Part shown: piece by piece, positions 1-8,396 of the stretch
How positions within the stretch are numbered: position 1 is the first letter of the stretch
How the letters are laid out: each line of letters opens with the position of its first letter
NCBI RefSeq assembly: GCF_000502875.1
Contig: NZ_AYWX01000025.1
Coordinates: forward strand, 284 to 44,754
From: Mesorhizobium sp. L2C084A000
Lineage (GTDB): Bacteria > Pseudomonadota > Alphaproteobacteria > Rhizobiales > Rhizobiaceae
Direction of reading: 5' to 3'
Length of the DNA: 44,471 bases
Program-made: the position numbers and the translations under genes
Notes under the pieces: model-generated
Databases searched by the model: none
Told to the model about the DNA's origin: nothing
The model's input: the letters and a program-made list of their open reading frames with translations, nothing else

Positions 1-123
1 AGCCTCAAGGCCAGCATCGAGGATTACATCCACTACTACAATCATGATCGCATCAAACTGAAACTGAAAGGGCTTAGCCCTGTGCAATACAGAACCCAGC
101 CCTTAAATCTGCCGCCACCTTAA
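1..123 (+). CDS. IS3-family transposase (OrfB), C-terminal fragment
   Basis: Only the last 40 codons are inside the window; the reading frame is open from base 1 and stops with TAA at 121-123. The readable tail contains YIHYYNHDRIKLKLKGLSP followed by VQYR, which is the characteristic end of the DDE integrase domain of IS3-family OrfB transposases (the YNxxRxxxxLxGLSPxxYR motif). The family moves the element through a circular intermediate. The upstream catalytic D-D-E residues lie outside the window, so whether the element is intact cannot be judged. A terminal inverted-repeat-like sequence follows a few bases after the stop. Confidence 0.85.
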   Translation, partial: SLKASIEDYIHYYNHDRIKLKLKGLSPVQYRTQPLNLPPP

Positions 124-150
124 ACCGTCCAACTTTAAGGGGTCAGTTCA
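1..150 (+). mobile_element. Right end of an IS3-family insertion sequence
   Basis: The transposase stop is followed by GTCCAACTTTAAGG and then GGTCAGTTCA at 127-150. Read from the outside (minus strand) this starts TGAACTGACCCC and continues to GTTGGAC, which resembles the ends of IS150-group elements. The element therefore probably ends near base 150. The left end and any target duplication are outside the window. Confidence 0.7.
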
Positions 151-192
151 GTCGGCTGGGGCCAGCGTATTATTTCGTTACTCTGCCTTTTC

Positions 193-217
193 GGAACCTT
201 CCCGCGCACGGCGCGTT
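193..217 (+). promoter_or_regulatory. EcfG-type general stress response promoter
   Basis: GGAAC at 193-197, a 16-base spacer, then CGTT at 214-217. This is an exact match to the alphaproteobacterial EcfG (RpoE2) consensus. It lies 76 bases before the start codon of the small gene at 294 and just outside the IS end. Confidence 0.55.
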
Positions 218-293
218 CGGCCCGCTGTATTCGCGGACCCTCATATAAAAGTGGACAGGCGGGAGGCAAACAAGGGTGGGGAGGAGTGTTGCC

Positions 294-515
294 ATGTCGA
301 AGCGAGAAATAGGCATATCTTCGGCTCTGGATCGGCGCATCGCCGACCTCAAGGCCAGGATGCAGGACGCCCGGATCACGGAATATGAAATGAAGACCTT
401 TCAAAAAGTGGCTTCAGCCATGGGAGGCGACGGAGGCTCCCTGCGCCTCGATGCCGACGACCTGATCGCGGCATCCTTTGTCGTCGATGCGCTGAGTGAG
501 CCGACGCTCAACTGA
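294..515 (+). CDS. Small conserved-looking protein of unknown function (73 aa)
   Basis: A 73-residue cytoplasmic protein with no signal peptide or membrane segment. The start at 294 (MSKREIGISSALDRRIADLK) is chosen over an upstream GTG at 276 because GGGGAGGAG sits about 8 bases before it. The N-terminal half is charged and probably helical (ALDRRIADLKARMQDARITE). I do not recognise a family. An EcfG-like promoter at 193-217 suggests general stress control, as for many small rhizobial proteins. It lies next to an IS end, so recent rearrangement on its left is likely. It could also be a spurious frame, but the good ribosome site and promoter argue otherwise. Confidence 0.55.
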   Translation: MSKREIGISSALDRRIADLKARMQDARITEYEMKTFQKVASAMGGDGGSLRLDADDLIAASFVVDALSEPTLN

Positions 516-753
516 CGACGAGCGGTCTGGCTTCGCGCGCCGTTTTGCCCTTGCTCGGCCGGCAATTGGCCCACGCCTTCAAGCTCTGAAACAGGATGGC
601 TGCTTTCCAGCGGCCGTCTTGTGGCGTCTGTCGCAAGTCATCGACAGGGCCGGCGGGTTGGTTCCGCCGCCCGATATCGAATTGGAGGGAAAGTCTTATC
701 AATTTGTTGGGGTTGGTGCGTCATAGTAGCGACGGCTAACGGAGTTGAACGCG

Positions 754-1542
754 ATGAAGCTCGATCTGTCGCCGACGAGCTGGGGCAGGGTGATCGCTGT
801 CACGGCAGTCGGTACGGCATTCTTCATTGCCGTGGCGTTCTTCGTCGATTCCTTCAATTTTCCCTATCTTTCGCCCGAGGCCGTGTGGCGGGCGCAGATG
901 ACCGACCTGATGCTGCCTTTGGTGCTGGGCGGCTCCTTTTTGTTTTTCCTGATGTGGAAGATTCGCCAGCTGGCCATCGCGCAGCGCGACCTCAGCGTCA
1001 TCGCCGCGACCGACAGCCTGACGGCGGTGCTGAACCGTGGCGCTTTCTCGATGCTGGTCGAAGCTTATCTCGAGCAGACCCGAAAGCAGGAACAGACCCG
1101 TTCGGGCGCGCTGCTGATCATCGACGCCGACCACTTCAAGTCCATCAATGACCGTCTGGGTCATGATTGCGGCGATCAGGCACTCAAACTGATAGCGCAG
1201 GCGATCAAGGGGCAACTTCGTGGGGGCGATATCGTCGGCCGCATCGGTGGCGAAGAATTCGGCGTGTTTTTGCCCGGCGTGGATCCCTCGCAATCCTGGG
1301 TGGTTGCCGAAAGCATCCGCCGGCGTATCAGGGAGATGGAATTCTCACCCGGCGGCAGGCCTTGTCCGCTTTCCGTCAGCATCGGCGGCACAAGCTTTAC
1401 CGGCCCGATCACCTATGAGGAAATCTTCTCCGCTGCCGACAAAAGGCTTTACACGGCCAAGTCGAACGGACGCGATCAAGTCAGCTTCGATCCGGCCGGA
1501 ACGTCTCCGGCGCCTGCGCCCGGGGTCGCCACCGTGCATTGA
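754..1542 (+). CDS. Membrane-anchored diguanylate cyclase (GGDEF domain)
   Basis: Makes the second messenger c-di-GMP from two GTP. The 262-residue protein has two hydrophobic segments near residues 12-32 and 52-68, so the catalytic domain is probably cytoplasmic after a short hairpin anchor. The GGDEF domain follows: DSLTAVLNRGAF at 87-98, the metal-binding DADHFKSIND at 124-133 and the active-site GGEEF at 165-169. A product-inhibition I-site RxxD (R156-D159) lies five residues before it. There is no EAL domain. ATG at 754 is preferred to TTG at 745 because GGAG at 741-744 is correctly spaced. It stands alone on its strand, with about 240 bases before it and about 300 after it without clear genes. 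Confidence 0.92.
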   Translation: MKLDLSPTSWGRVIAVTAVGTAFFIAVAFFVDSFNFPYLSPEAVWRAQMTDLMLPLVLGGSFLFFLMWKIRQLAIAQRDLSVIAATDSLTAVLNRGAFSMLVEAYLEQTRKQEQTRSGALLIIDADHFKSINDRLGHDCGDQALKLIAQAIKGQLRGGDIVGRIGGEEFGVFLPGVDPSQSWVVAESIRRRIREMEFSPGGRPCPLSVSIGGTSFTGPITYEEIFSAADKRLYTAKSNGRDQVSFDPAGTSPAPAPGVATVH

Positions 1543-1838
1543 CGGCATAAATTTGCTGATGGCTGATCGGGAAGCTCTCGAAATCGACGCAGGCCGCTTT
1601 CTCGACGCTTCGATGCTTACAGTCATATGCCGGGGTTCCGATCTTTATGGATAGCATGCCGGCTCGATAGGCCATGGACTGCAACCGCTTACCGGTATAC
1701 TCCCCCCGCGTTGGCGATGTTTCGTTGTCGGCAGAAACGGTTCTCACTCCTGAGTTTCCAAGGGTTACGGCCGACGTGCGATCATGATTTTTGACGCCGG
1801 CGAACAATGGCGGAAACGGTCAGGTAAGCACAGCTATT
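1543..1838. other. Intergenic stretch with no recognisable gene
   Basis: About 296 bases between the diguanylate cyclase and the glycosyltransferase. Base composition is less GC-rich than the flanks. I see no convincing coding frame, terminator or consensus promoter. The glycosyltransferase frame is open back to a TTG at 1791, so part of this stretch could be coding. Confidence 0.4.
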
Positions 1839-2801
1839 ATGATCCATTTGTTCAACGGCTTTCAGGATCCTTTCGGTGGCAGTGACCTCAAGACCTTGGA
1901 ACTCTATCGGCTGTTGAGCGCCGATTCGGACGTGCGCCTTTGGGCTGCGTCATCGCGGGCTTCAGATGAATTAATGCGGCAATTCCCGATACGTCGTATT
2001 TCCCCGCTTACGCGAAAAGTTCCGGATGGCGGCACTTACGTTTTTCTCGGAGCGCATTGGCGCAACAAGGTGTGGCCTTACCTGATCCCGCGGCCGCGCC
2101 GGCTGATCTACGACTTCAACACCCTTCATCCGAAGGTTCTCAACCTCACCACGCGCATGCCTCGGAGCTTGGGATGGCCCACCGCCGAGATAGTGCTTGT
2201 TTCCGACTTTCAGAAGCGATTGCTCCAAATCGACGGCACGGTGCACCCCTCTCCGATCGAGATCGAACGTTTTTCACCACGGCGTCTGGATTCGGATCGT
2301 CCGTTCACCGTCGGACGCTTGAGCCGCGATGGGCCGGGCAAACATCATCCCGATGACATACCCCTTTACGAGACATTGCTGGCCGAAGGTACAGCCTTGC
2401 GGATTCAGGGAGGGACAGGGCTCAAGGGCAGCCTCATGCCGCATCCGCAACTCGAGCTGTTGCCACCCGGCCAATTTATCGCCGAAGAGTTTCTGCAGAC
2501 GCTCGACGTGTTTTATTATCGCACCGGTTGGCATGTCGAAACCTTCGGTCGCGTCGTGTTCGAGGCGATGGCCTGCGGCTTGCCCGTGGTCTGCCATTCA
2601 TATGGAGGCTATTCCGACCATATCAGGCATGGCGAAAACGGTTTTCTGTTCGAAACGACGCAACAGGCGGCACGGATCCTGGCCGATCTCAAAGCCGATC
2701 CGGCGCTGCGGGCGGCAGTGGGCCTCAAGGCCCGGCAGACCGTCGAGCAGCTGTTTTCGCCGCAGGCACTGCGACAAAGGCTGGATTTCTATCTGCGTTA
2801 G
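1839..2801 (+). CDS. Glycosyltransferase, GT-B fold (GT4-like)
   Basis: Transfers a sugar from a nucleotide-sugar donor to an unknown acceptor. The C-terminal Rossmann half carries the retaining-GT signature E-x7-E in HVETFGRVVFEAMACGLPVV, followed by SYGGYSDHIRHGENGFLF, where such enzymes bind the donor nucleotide. The N-terminal MIHLFNGFQDPFGGSDLKTL contains the glycine-rich loop expected after strand 1. No signal peptide or membrane span is visible, so it should act at the cytoplasmic face. The start at 1839 is taken because the conserved fold begins there; the frame extends back to a TTG at 1791 and neither site has a strong ribosome site. No polysaccharide genes are nearby, so the acceptor cannot be predicted. 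Confidence 0.82.
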   Translation: MIHLFNGFQDPFGGSDLKTLELYRLLSADSDVRLWAASSRASDELMRQFPIRRISPLTRKVPDGGTYVFLGAHWRNKVWPYLIPRPRRLIYDFNTLHPKVLNLTTRMPRSLGWPTAEIVLVSDFQKRLLQIDGTVHPSPIEIERFSPRRLDSDRPFTVGRLSRDGPGKHHPDDIPLYETLLAEGTALRIQGGTGLKGSLMPHPQLELLPPGQFIAEEFLQTLDVFYYRTGWHVETFGRVVFEAMACGLPVVCHSYGGYSDHIRHGENGFLFETTQQAARILADLKADPALRAAVGLKARQTVEQLFSPQALRQRLDFYLR

Positions 2802-2949
2802 CGGCACGTCATCCCTTGGCGGTGCTTGACGCAACAACATGCCTGGCTGTCTGTCGTCGATCTCGACATCGCGCTAAAGCAGGCACGCAAATCAGACCAT
2901 TGGGGCTGACAGGCAGCGGCGCGCCACAGACTGGGCAGGACTTCTATCG

Positions 2950-4176
2950 ATGACATTGATGGGCGCGGCGGCACTGCTGATCCTGATCCTGACTTACGCC
3001 GGTGTTGCCATCGGCCGCATCCCCGGCCTGCGCCTCGACCGGGCGGGGATCGCGCTTCTCGGCGGGGCCGCGATGATCGCCATCGGCGCGCTCAGCATGG
3101 AGGATGCCTACCGGGCGATCAATTTCGACACCATCACGCTTCTGCTCGGCATGATGATCGTGGTGGCGCATCTGAAAGTGTCGGGCGCCTTTCGCGGCCT
3201 TGGCGCCATCGCCATCGAGCACGCGCACGCGCCCTTCATGCTTTTGGTGATGGTGACGCTGCTGACCGGCGTGTTGTCCGCCTTCCTGGTCAACGACGCC
3301 ATCTGCCTCGTCATGGCGCCGATCGTCGTCCACGTCACCCGCATCATCAAGCGCAACCCGATCCCCTATCTGATCGCCACCGCCACCGCGTCGAATTGCG
3401 GCAGCGTCGCCACCATCACCGGCAATCCGCAAAACATGGTCATCGGCGCGCTGTCGGGTATTTCCTATCCGGCCTTTTCGGCAGCGCTGGCTCCGGTCGC
3501 CCTTTTCGGCCTCGTGGCGGTCGTTGTCATCATTCGCATCGTCTACCGGGCCGAATTCGCCCGAACGGTCCAACTGACGCCCGAAGTCTCGCTTGGCCGC
3601 ATGCACAAGGGGCAGGTGCTGAAGGCGGTGGTGGTCTGCATCGGGCTGGCAATCGCCTTCTTCGCCGGCGTGCCTGTCGCCAAGGCCGCACTCATCGGCG
3701 GCGCCATCCTCTTGCTCACCCGCGCCATCAAGCCCGAACGCATCTACCGCGAGATCGACGGTCCGCTGCTGTTCATGTTCGCCGGTCTGTTCGTTGTGGT
3801 CGCCGGCGCCGAAAAGACGCTTCTTTCGCCCGACATGATCGCTTCGGCCAAGAACCTCGGGCTGGGCGACGTCTGGCGCCTGTCCGGTTTCACCGCGGTG
3901 CTTTCCAACATCATGAGCAATGTCCCGGCCGTACTGGCGCTTCGGCCCTTCATACCGGGCCTCGAAAACCCCGAGCGTGCCTGGCTGGTCGTCGCCATGA
4001 GCTCGACACTGGCCGGCAATTTCACGCTGCTGGGTTCGGTCGCCAATCTGATCGTCGCCGAACAGGCACGAGCCGCCGGCACGACGCTGTCGTTCGGCGC
4101 TTTTTTCAAGGTCGGCTTGCCGCTGACGCTGATAACGCTGGCCGCCGGCACGGCATGGCTGGCGTTTGGGTTCTAG
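2950..4176 (+). CDS. Inner-membrane ion transporter, ArsB/NhaD (CitMHS/SLC13-like) superfamily
   Basis: A 408-residue polytopic protein with roughly ten hydrophobic segments and two inverted halves, as in the ion-transporter superfamily. The first half has the hairpin motif AFLVNDAICLVMAP at 111-124 and SNCGSVATITGNPQN at about 148-162. The second half has LSNIMSNVPAVLAL and SSTLAGNFTLLGSVANLIV. These Asn/Gly-rich re-entrant loops bind sodium and anion in SLC13-like carriers. The substrate could be an organic anion, arsenite or protons with sodium; the sequence does not decide. No arsR or arsC is next to it. It converges on the TetR gene downstream with no room for a long terminator. Confidence 0.85.
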   Translation: MTLMGAAALLILILTYAGVAIGRIPGLRLDRAGIALLGGAAMIAIGALSMEDAYRAINFDTITLLLGMMIVVAHLKVSGAFRGLGAIAIEHAHAPFMLLVMVTLLTGVLSAFLVNDAICLVMAPIVVHVTRIIKRNPIPYLIATATASNCGSVATITGNPQNMVIGALSGISYPAFSAALAPVALFGLVAVVVIIRIVYRAEFARTVQLTPEVSLGRMHKGQVLKAVVVCIGLAIAFFAGVPVAKAALIGGAILLLTRAIKPERIYREIDGPLLFMFAGLFVVVAGAEKTLLSPDMIASAKNLGLGDVWRLSGFTAVLSNIMSNVPAVLALRPFIPGLENPERAWLVVAMSSTLAGNFTLLGSVANLIVAEQARAAGTTLSFGAFFKVGLPLTLITLAAGTAWLAFGF

Positions 4177-4760
4177 AGCTGGCTGCCTGAAATCCGCGCC
4201 CGCACAAGCGTTGCCGCGGCGCGGCCGGCGGCCTCGATGTAATCGGGGTTGCGGTGGATCAGCATGATCGAAAAGCAGCCGTCGATCAAAAGCACGATCT
4301 CGCGTGCCAAGGCGGGCGGCTCGCCGACGCCATGGTCCGACAAGGCGCCGGCCAGCCATGTTTCGAAATTCAGCTTGTGCCGCGCGCCGACCTTGACCGC
4401 CGGATGTCCGGGCATCGAGGCGAGTTCGGCGGCCGTGCGCAGGAAGCCGCATCCTTTCCATTTCGGGTGACGAGCGGACCTCGCCAGATTGGTGAAGATC
4501 GCCTCGACTTTGCGATCCGCGCCGCCTTCGGCAGCATCGAACCAGCCAGCCATCCGCTTCAGATTGGGTTGGTCACGGCCATCGAGATAGGCGGCGATGA
4601 GGTCGTCCTTGCTCTTGAAATGGTAATAGAGCGTGCGCTTGGTGAGACCCGCTTCCTCGGCGACGGCATCGACGCTGACGCGACCGATTCCTTCGGCATA
4701 GAAGAGCCTGGTCGCGGCATCGACAATGCGTTTGCGGGTAGGACTTTGCGTGTCAGGCAT
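4173..4760 (-). CDS. TetR-family transcriptional regulator
   Basis: A 195-residue repressor-type protein. The N-terminal DNA-binding domain reads TRKRIVDAATRLFYAEGIGR then VSVDAVAEEAGLTKRTLYYHF, a textbook TetR helix-turn-helix. The C-terminal ligand domain contains KGCGFLRTAAELASMPGHP, resembling regulators that sense acyl or aromatic ligands. The start at 4760 puts the domain at the usual distance from the N-terminus. It is divergent from the enoyl-CoA hydratase at 4848, with a 22-bp palindrome between them, so it probably represses both itself and the hydratase. Its stop overlaps the end of the transporter gene by four bases. The inducing ligand is unknown; an acyl-CoA is an inference from the neighbour. 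Confidence 0.9.
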   Translation of the reverse strand: MPDTQSPTRKRIVDAATRLFYAEGIGRVSVDAVAEEAGLTKRTLYYHFKSKDDLIAAYLDGRDQPNLKRMAGWFDAAEGGADRKVEAIFTNLARSARHPKWKGCGFLRTAAELASMPGHPAVKVGARHKLNFETWLAGALSDHGVGEPPALAREIVLLIDGCFSIMLIHRNPDYIEAAGRAAATLVRARISGSQL

Positions 4761-4768
4761 GAGCTTAG

Positions 4769-4790
4769 GTATACCGACTAGTGAATATAC
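4769..4790. promoter_or_regulatory. Palindromic operator between TetR and enoyl-CoA hydratase genes
   Basis: A 22-bp dyad: GTATA, three unmatched bases, central ACTAGT, three unmatched bases, TATAC. It starts 9 bases upstream of the TetR start codon. The size and symmetry fit a TetR-dimer site. Confidence 0.65.
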
Positions 4791-4847
4791 ACAAGCGGAA
4801 AGAGGCATAGTCTTCCGGTCATCAGCATGATGAAGAAGGAAGAGCCA

Positions 4848-5771
4848 ATGACCGATCTTGTCCTTAACGAAACCCGGGATGGGATTGCCATCCTCACCCT
4901 CAACCGGCCGGAGAAGCTGAACGCGTTGAACTATGCCCTGATCGATCGCCTGCTTGCGATCCTCGACGACATTGACGTCGATGACAGCGTCCGCGCAATC
5001 ATTCTGACCGGAGCAGGGGAGCGGGCGTTTTCGGCCGGCGGCGACATTCCTGAGTTCTCGGCCAGCGTGGCGGTCGGCGTCGATGTCGCGATGCGTGATT
5101 TCGTCATGCGCGGGCAACGGCTGACGGCAAGGCTGGAAGCGTTTCGCAAACCCGTCATCGCTGCCGTCAACGGCATTGCCTTTGGTGGCGGTTGCGAAAT
5201 CACCGAGGCGGTGCCGCTCGCCATCGCCAGCGACCGCGCTTTGTTCGCCAAGCCGGAAATCAGCCTTGCAATGCCCCCGACCTTTGGCGGAACCCAACGC
5301 TTGCCCAGGCTTGCCGGGCGCAAGCGGGCGCTCGAACTGCTGTTGACCGGCGACTGGTTTGCGCCGCCGCGGGCGCTTGAGCTGGGTCTCGTCAACGAGG
5401 TTGTGCCGCATGCCGAGTTGATGCCGGCCGCGATCGGCCTGGCCAGGCGTATCCTGCGGCACTCCGATCTGGCGATCGCCAGCATCCTCACGGCAGTGAC
5501 GCGCGGCCTCAACCAGAGCATCGCCGAAGGCTTGGCTGTCGAGGCCGAGCAGTTCGCCCGCATGGCCCCGACCGCTGATCTGCGCGAAGGGCTGGATGCC
5601 TGGATCGCACGCCGCGAGCCGGGCTATGACGACTCGTGGACGCACATCACCCGGCCGGATGAAGCCAGGCGAGCGTCGCTGGAGCAGGACCGGCTTGCGG
5701 AACAGGACCAAGGCGCTGTCGTCGCCGGCACATGGCCTTCGATGTCTGGATGGAAGCGACCCTCAAAATAG
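4848..5771 (+). CDS. Enoyl-CoA hydratase/isomerase (crotonase family)
   Basis: Hydrates trans-2-enoyl-CoA in fatty-acid or related acyl-CoA breakdown. The crotonase fold is clear: LTLNRPEKLNALN at 17-29, the oxyanion-hole segment AFSAGGDIPEF at 60-70, and GIAFGGGCEITEA at 109-121. Both catalytic glutamates of true hydratases are at the expected places (E117 in GGGCE and E137 in KPEI). ATG 4848 follows GAAGGAAG; an ATG at 4827 is less likely. At 307 residues it is about 45 longer than usual: after REGLDAWIARREPGY the tail is charged and unlike family members, which suggests a lost stop codon or frameshift. It is divergent from the TetR gene, its likely regulator. Confidence 0.9.
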   Translation: MTDLVLNETRDGIAILTLNRPEKLNALNYALIDRLLAILDDIDVDDSVRAIILTGAGERAFSAGGDIPEFSASVAVGVDVAMRDFVMRGQRLTARLEAFRKPVIAAVNGIAFGGGCEITEAVPLAIASDRALFAKPEISLAMPPTFGGTQRLPRLAGRKRALELLLTGDWFAPPRALELGLVNEVVPHAELMPAAIGLARRILRHSDLAIASILTAVTRGLNQSIAEGLAVEAEQFARMAPTADLREGLDAWIARREPGYDDSWTHITRPDEARRASLEQDRLAEQDQGAVVAGTWPSMSGWKRPSK

Positions 5772-5794
5772 GGCGGGGAGAGTAGACCTAGTTT

Positions 5795-5815
5795 TTCTAA
5801 GCCTAGGCGCTAGAA
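5795..5815. promoter_or_regulatory. LysR-type box (T-N11-A) ahead of the SHMT-like gene
   Basis: TTCTA at 5795-5799 and TAGAA at 5811-5815 form inverted arms around 11 bases that contain the palindrome GCCTAGGC. This is the spacing LysR-family regulators recognise. It lies about 90 bases before the SHMT-like start; the LysR gene at 8447 is the obvious candidate to bind it. Confidence 0.4.
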
Positions 5816-5902
5816 CTACTCGCTTGCGCCATGCCGACCGACGGCTCCACCTTAGGCTCCATTCACAGCCGTATTGTCCGCCGGTTGGCAAAGGAGGCAT
5901 CG

Positions 5903-7225
5903 ATGGTCGCTCTCGCTCGCAGGCCCTGGGTTCCATCGCATTGCGACGAGTTTGCCCAGCAGTTGGCGCAGAAGACGAGCACTCAGAAGACCGATGCCGT
6001 CATGGCGGCAGTCAACAGGGGCATCGAGCTGAACCGTTCGATCCACGAGGCCGACTGCATCAACCTCAACCCGGCGACCAATGTGATGAACCCGAAGGCC
6101 GAAGCCGCACTCGCTTCCGGCCTGGGGTCGCGCCCGTCGCTTGGCTACCCCGGCGACAAATATGAGATGGGATTGGAGGGTGTCGAGCAGATCGAGGTGA
6201 TCGCGGCCGAGCTGGCGGCCGACGTTTTCGGCGCCAGCTATGCCGAGATCCGGGTACCTTCCGGCGCGATCGCCAATCTCTATGCGTTCATGGTTGCAGC
6301 CAGGCCGGGCGACAGCGTCATTGTCCCGTCGCCGGCGATCGGAGGCCATGTAACCCATCATATGGCCGGCTGCGCCGGGCTCTACGGGCTCGATATCCAC
6401 ACCGCTCCAGTCGATGCCGACAGCTACACCGTTGACGTCGGCAAATTGCGCGACCTGGCCAGATCAATAAGGCCGAAGATGATAACGATCGGCAGCAGCC
6501 TCAACCTGCTGCCCCATCCCATTCGTGAGATACGGGAGATCGCCGACGAGGTCGGTGCGCTTGTTCTCTTCGATGCGGCCCATCTGTGCGGCATGATTGC
6601 CGGAGACGCGTGGCAACAGCCCTTGCAGGAAGGGGCTCATCTGATGACGATGAGCACCTACAAAAGTCTCGGCGGTCCGGCGTCCGGGCTGATCGTCACC
6701 AACGATGCGGTCGTTGCCGAAAAGCTCGACAGGATCGCATTTCCAGGCATGACCGCCAACTTCGATGCCGCCAAGTCGGCTGCCTTGGCGATCACACTTC
6801 TAGACTGGAAAGACCACGGCAAGGCCTACGCCGCGACGATGGCGCGGACCGCAAAGGCGTTGGCCGAAAGCCTTGCCGATCGCGGCCTGCCGGTTTTTTC
6901 GACCGGCAAGGGCTACACGACATCGCATCAGTTCGCCCTCGAGGCAGCCGAGTTTGGCGGCGGCCAGGCGGCGGCAAGGAAATTGCGGCTGGCCAACATC
7001 CTGACCTGCGGCATCGGCTTGCCCATAGACGCTGTCGACGGCGACATGAACGGGTTGCGCCTGGGTACGCCCGAGATCGTCCGCTGGGGCATGACCGAAG
7101 ACGACATGCCGGCACTCGCGGCTCTCATCGCCAGAGGACTGCGCGGCAATGACGCCAGCGAACAAGTCGCGGCAGATGTCACGGCATTCCGGCGCCGGTT
7201 CAACAAGCTTCACTTTGTGAACTGA
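5903..7225 (+). CDS. Serine hydroxymethyltransferase-like PLP enzyme (divergent)
   Basis: A fold-type I PLP enzyme of 440 residues. Features of the SHMT family are visible: LVLFDAAHLCGMIAG at about 220-234 carries the Asp and His that hold PLP, and STYKSLGGPASG at 251-262 carries the probable Schiff-base lysine K254. The motif differs from the canonical TTTHKTLRGPRGG, and the N-terminal LNPATNVMNP replaces the usual IPSENFTS, so the folate-dependent glycine/serine reaction is uncertain. A related beta-hydroxy amino acid aldolase or a 2-methylserine-type activity is possible. ATG 5903 is chosen because AAAGGAGG precedes it; an in-frame ATG at 5831 has no ribosome site. It is followed by a binding-protein gene and a LysR gene on the same strand. 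Confidence 0.8.
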   Translation: MVALARRPWVPSHCDEFAQQLAQKTSTQKTDAVMAAVNRGIELNRSIHEADCINLNPATNVMNPKAEAALASGLGSRPSLGYPGDKYEMGLEGVEQIEVIAAELAADVFGASYAEIRVPSGAIANLYAFMVAARPGDSVIVPSPAIGGHVTHHMAGCAGLYGLDIHTAPVDADSYTVDVGKLRDLARSIRPKMITIGSSLNLLPHPIREIREIADEVGALVLFDAAHLCGMIAGDAWQQPLQEGAHLMTMSTYKSLGGPASGLIVTNDAVVAEKLDRIAFPGMTANFDAAKSAALAITLLDWKDHGKAYAATMARTAKALAESLADRGLPVFSTGKGYTTSHQFALEAAEFGGGQAAARKLRLANILTCGIGLPIDAVDGDMNGLRLGTPEIVRWGMTEDDMPALAALIARGLRGNDASEQVAADVTAFRRRFNKLHFVN

Positions 7226-7235
7226 CGCCTGAAGC

Positions 7236-7258
7236 GGCGGGAAAAGCCCGCCTTTCTC
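7236..7258 (+). terminator. Hairpin with T-rich tail between SHMT-like and binding-protein genes
   Basis: GGCGGG at 7236-7241 pairs with CCCGCC at 7247-7252, followed by TTTCTCT. A weak intrinsic terminator or a processing hairpin that could set the ratio of the two genes. Confidence 0.5.
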
Positions 7259-7277
7259 TAAAAAACAGGGGAATAAA

Positions 7278-8389
7278 ATGCGCATGATCGTGCAGATGAT
7301 GACTGCTGCCCTTATGACTGCGGCTGTTGGTGCGGCCAGGGCTGATATTGTGTTCGGCGTCGCCGGCCCGATGTCGGGGCCGAACGCCGCCTATGGAGAA
7401 CAGTACCGCGTCGGTGTCGAGATCGGGTTGAACGCATCAACGCCAATGGCGGCGTTCTTGGACAAAAGCTTGCCGTGTCGATCGGTGACGATGTCTCCGA
7501 CCCGAAGCAGGGCGTTTCGGTCGCCAACAAATTCGTCGCTGATGGCGTTCACTACGTTGTCGGGCACTATAATTCCGGCGTCACCATTCCCGCTTCCGAG
7601 GTCTATGCCGAGAATGGCGTTCTGTTCGTGACGCCGACTGCCACCAACCCGATGGTGACGGAGCGCGGCCTGTGGAATGCCTTCAGGGCGTGCGGGCGCG
7701 ATGATCAGCAAGGCTCCATCGCCGCCAAATTAGTTCTCGACCGTTTCAAGGACAAGAAGATAGCGATTGTCGACGACAAGTCGACGGCGGGCAAAGGCCT
7801 CGCCGACGAAATGGCCAAGGCCTATAACGCCGGCGGCGGCAAGGAGGTTCTCCATGAGGAGGTCAACCCGGGCGAGAAGGACTACAGCCCTCTCGTCACA
7901 AGGATCAAGCAATCGGGCGCCGACCTCGTCTACTATGGCGGTCAGCACACGGAGGCTGGACTGATTGTGCGCCAGATGCACGATCAGGGCGTCACCGCGA
8001 TCCTGATGGGCGGTGACGGCATCTCCAACAGCGAATTCGGCGCCATCGGCGGTGATGGTGCTGTTGGAACCCTGATGACGTCGTTCCCCGACCCGGCAAC
8101 GTTTGCAGAAGCCAAGGATGCCGTCGCCGATCTGAGGGCCAAAAACGTGCCCACCGAAGCAGTGACCCTCTACGCCTACGCGGCAACGCAGATTCTTGCC
8201 GAGGCTATCGCCAAAGCCAAGGCCGACGATCCAAAGGCCGTTTCCGATTATCTTCATTCCGGCGCCGGTATCTCGACGGTGCTCGGTTCGATCTCCTATG
8301 ACGACAAGGGGGATATCAAGCAGCCCGGGTTCGTCGTATTTGAGTGGCAGAAGGTCGACGGCAAGCTGACCCCGGTCGCCCTCAAGTAG
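7278..8389 (+). pseudogene. Branched-chain-amino-acid-type ABC binding protein, frameshifted
   Basis: Periplasmic substrate-binding protein of the LivJ/LivK type. The N-terminus has a signal peptide (MRMIVQMMTAALMTAAVGAARA) and the mature start DIVFGVAGPMSGPNAAYGEQ. After GVEIG, at bases 7428-7429, only two bases stand where a codon is needed; from 7430 the family sequence continues in another frame as ERINANGGVLGQKLAVSIGD and runs to the stop at 8389. The second part keeps VGHYNSGVTIPASEVYAENG and EVNPGEKDYSPLVTRIKQ. Apart from the single missing base the protein is full length (about 370 residues). Either a recent null mutation or a sequencing error. No liv permease or ATPase genes are adjacent. 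Confidence 0.85.
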
Positions 8390-8396
8390 AAACACC

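Noticed and set aside
496..726. A 76-codon frame after the small gene at 294
   Set aside because: GTG start overlapping the previous gene, no ribosome site and no recognisable domain; not supported as a gene.
5772..5902. Glycine riboswitch before the SHMT-like gene
   Set aside because: The gap is too short for the tandem aptamer and its conserved cores are not visible.
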